From NCBI GenBank assembly GCA_958370325.1, contig CATXJW010000053.1, forward strand, positions 1 to 11,704: a stretch of DNA of 11,704 bases. Direction: 5' to 3'. Source of the stretch: an uncultured Collinsella sp. (GTDB lineage Bacteria; Actinomycetota; Coriobacteriia; Coriobacteriales; Coriobacteriaceae). Below the pieces are notes generated by a model that was given only the letters and a program-made list of their open reading frames with translations, was not told the origin of the DNA and did no database searches. This document shows positions 11,509 to 11,704 of the stretch, piece after piece (positions within the stretch are counted from its first letter, which is position 1; each line of letters starts with the position of its first letter). The position numbers and the translations under genes are program-made.

Positions 11509-11704
11509 ATGTCCAAAGCACTCGACCCCAAAGACACCTGTGTCCTCGTTACCGGTGGCGCCGGCTTTATCGGCTCGCACACCGTCGTTCAACTGCTCGA
11601 GGGTGGCTACCAGGTCGTCATCGTCGATGATCTCTCTAACTCCAGCGCCGTCGCCGTCGACCGCGTCAAGACCATCGTGGGCGACGAGGCCGCCAAGAAC
11701 CTCA
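11509..11704 (+). CDS. galE: UDP-glucose 4-epimerase, N-terminal 65 codons
   Basis: The frame is open from ATG 11509 (after TAGGAG) to the window edge. It encodes MSKALDPKDTCVLVTGGAGF, continuing with IGSHTVVQLLEGGYQVVIVDD and LSNSSAVAVDRVK. The GGAGFIGSH nucleotide-binding loop (residues 16-24) and the VVIVDDLSNSS strand end are diagnostic of GalE among extended short-chain dehydrogenases. It interconverts UDP-glucose and UDP-galactose in the Leloir pathway and supplies UDP-galactose for surface sugars. The related nucleotide-sugar epimerases (GalE paralogues acting on UDP-GlcNAc) cannot be excluded from this fragment. It is divergent from the hydrolase gene across a 266-base gap in which I see only promoter-like elements. 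Confidence 0.88.
   Translation, partial: MSKALDPKDTCVLVTGGAGFIGSHTVVQLLEGGYQVVIVDDLSNSSAVAVDRVKTIVGDEAAKNL

Overview
The window looks like chromosomal DNA of a high-GC gut actinobacterium of the class Coriobacteriia, most like Collinsella. This is inferred from the G/C-rich third codon positions, AGGAG-type ribosome binding sites, a fermentative phosphoketolase with its own LacI-type regulator, and the mix of phosphotransferase-style sugar regulators with SIS enzymes. I ran no database search. Ten protein genes are supported: eight on the minus strand, and two (murB and the start of galE) on the plus strand. No rRNA, tRNA, CRISPR array, transposase or phage gene was seen.

Region 1 (1-4354, all minus strand). 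Read in the direction of transcription: a small uncharacterised cytoplasmic protein, two GntR/UTRA regulators whose genes overlap by 16 bases, a 193-base gap with operator-like palindromes, then two SIS-domain enzymes. The last one resembles fructoselysine-6-phosphate deglycase (FrlB) and runs off the left edge. Two deglycase-type SIS proteins plus GntR regulators suggest uptake and breakdown of phosphorylated amino-sugar or Amadori compounds. The expected transporter and kinase would lie beyond base 1.

Region 2 (4355-4900). This 546-base stretch has no convincing gene. It holds a series of strong inverted repeats, including a 31-base-pair hairpin that pairs completely only as plus-strand RNA. 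It is the least explained part of the window.

Region 3 (4901-8662, minus strand). This holds a full-length xylulose-5-phosphate/fructose-6-phosphate phosphoketolase preceded by a LacI-family regulator gene. Two TAAAACGTTTTA-type operators, with centres 21 bp apart, lie over the probable phosphoketolase promoter. Related sites lie at the end of the regulator gene and in front of it, so a regulator-target pair with autoregulation is likely.

Region 4 (8663-11704). murB (peptidoglycan precursor synthesis, plus strand) ends at a strong terminator. It converges on a minus-strand gene for an exported coiled-coil peptidoglycan hydrolase of PcsB/CwlO-like layout. Between them is a second terminator nested inside a long inverted repeat. 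The hydrolase gene is divergent from galE (UDP-glucose 4-epimerase), of which only the first 65 codons are present.
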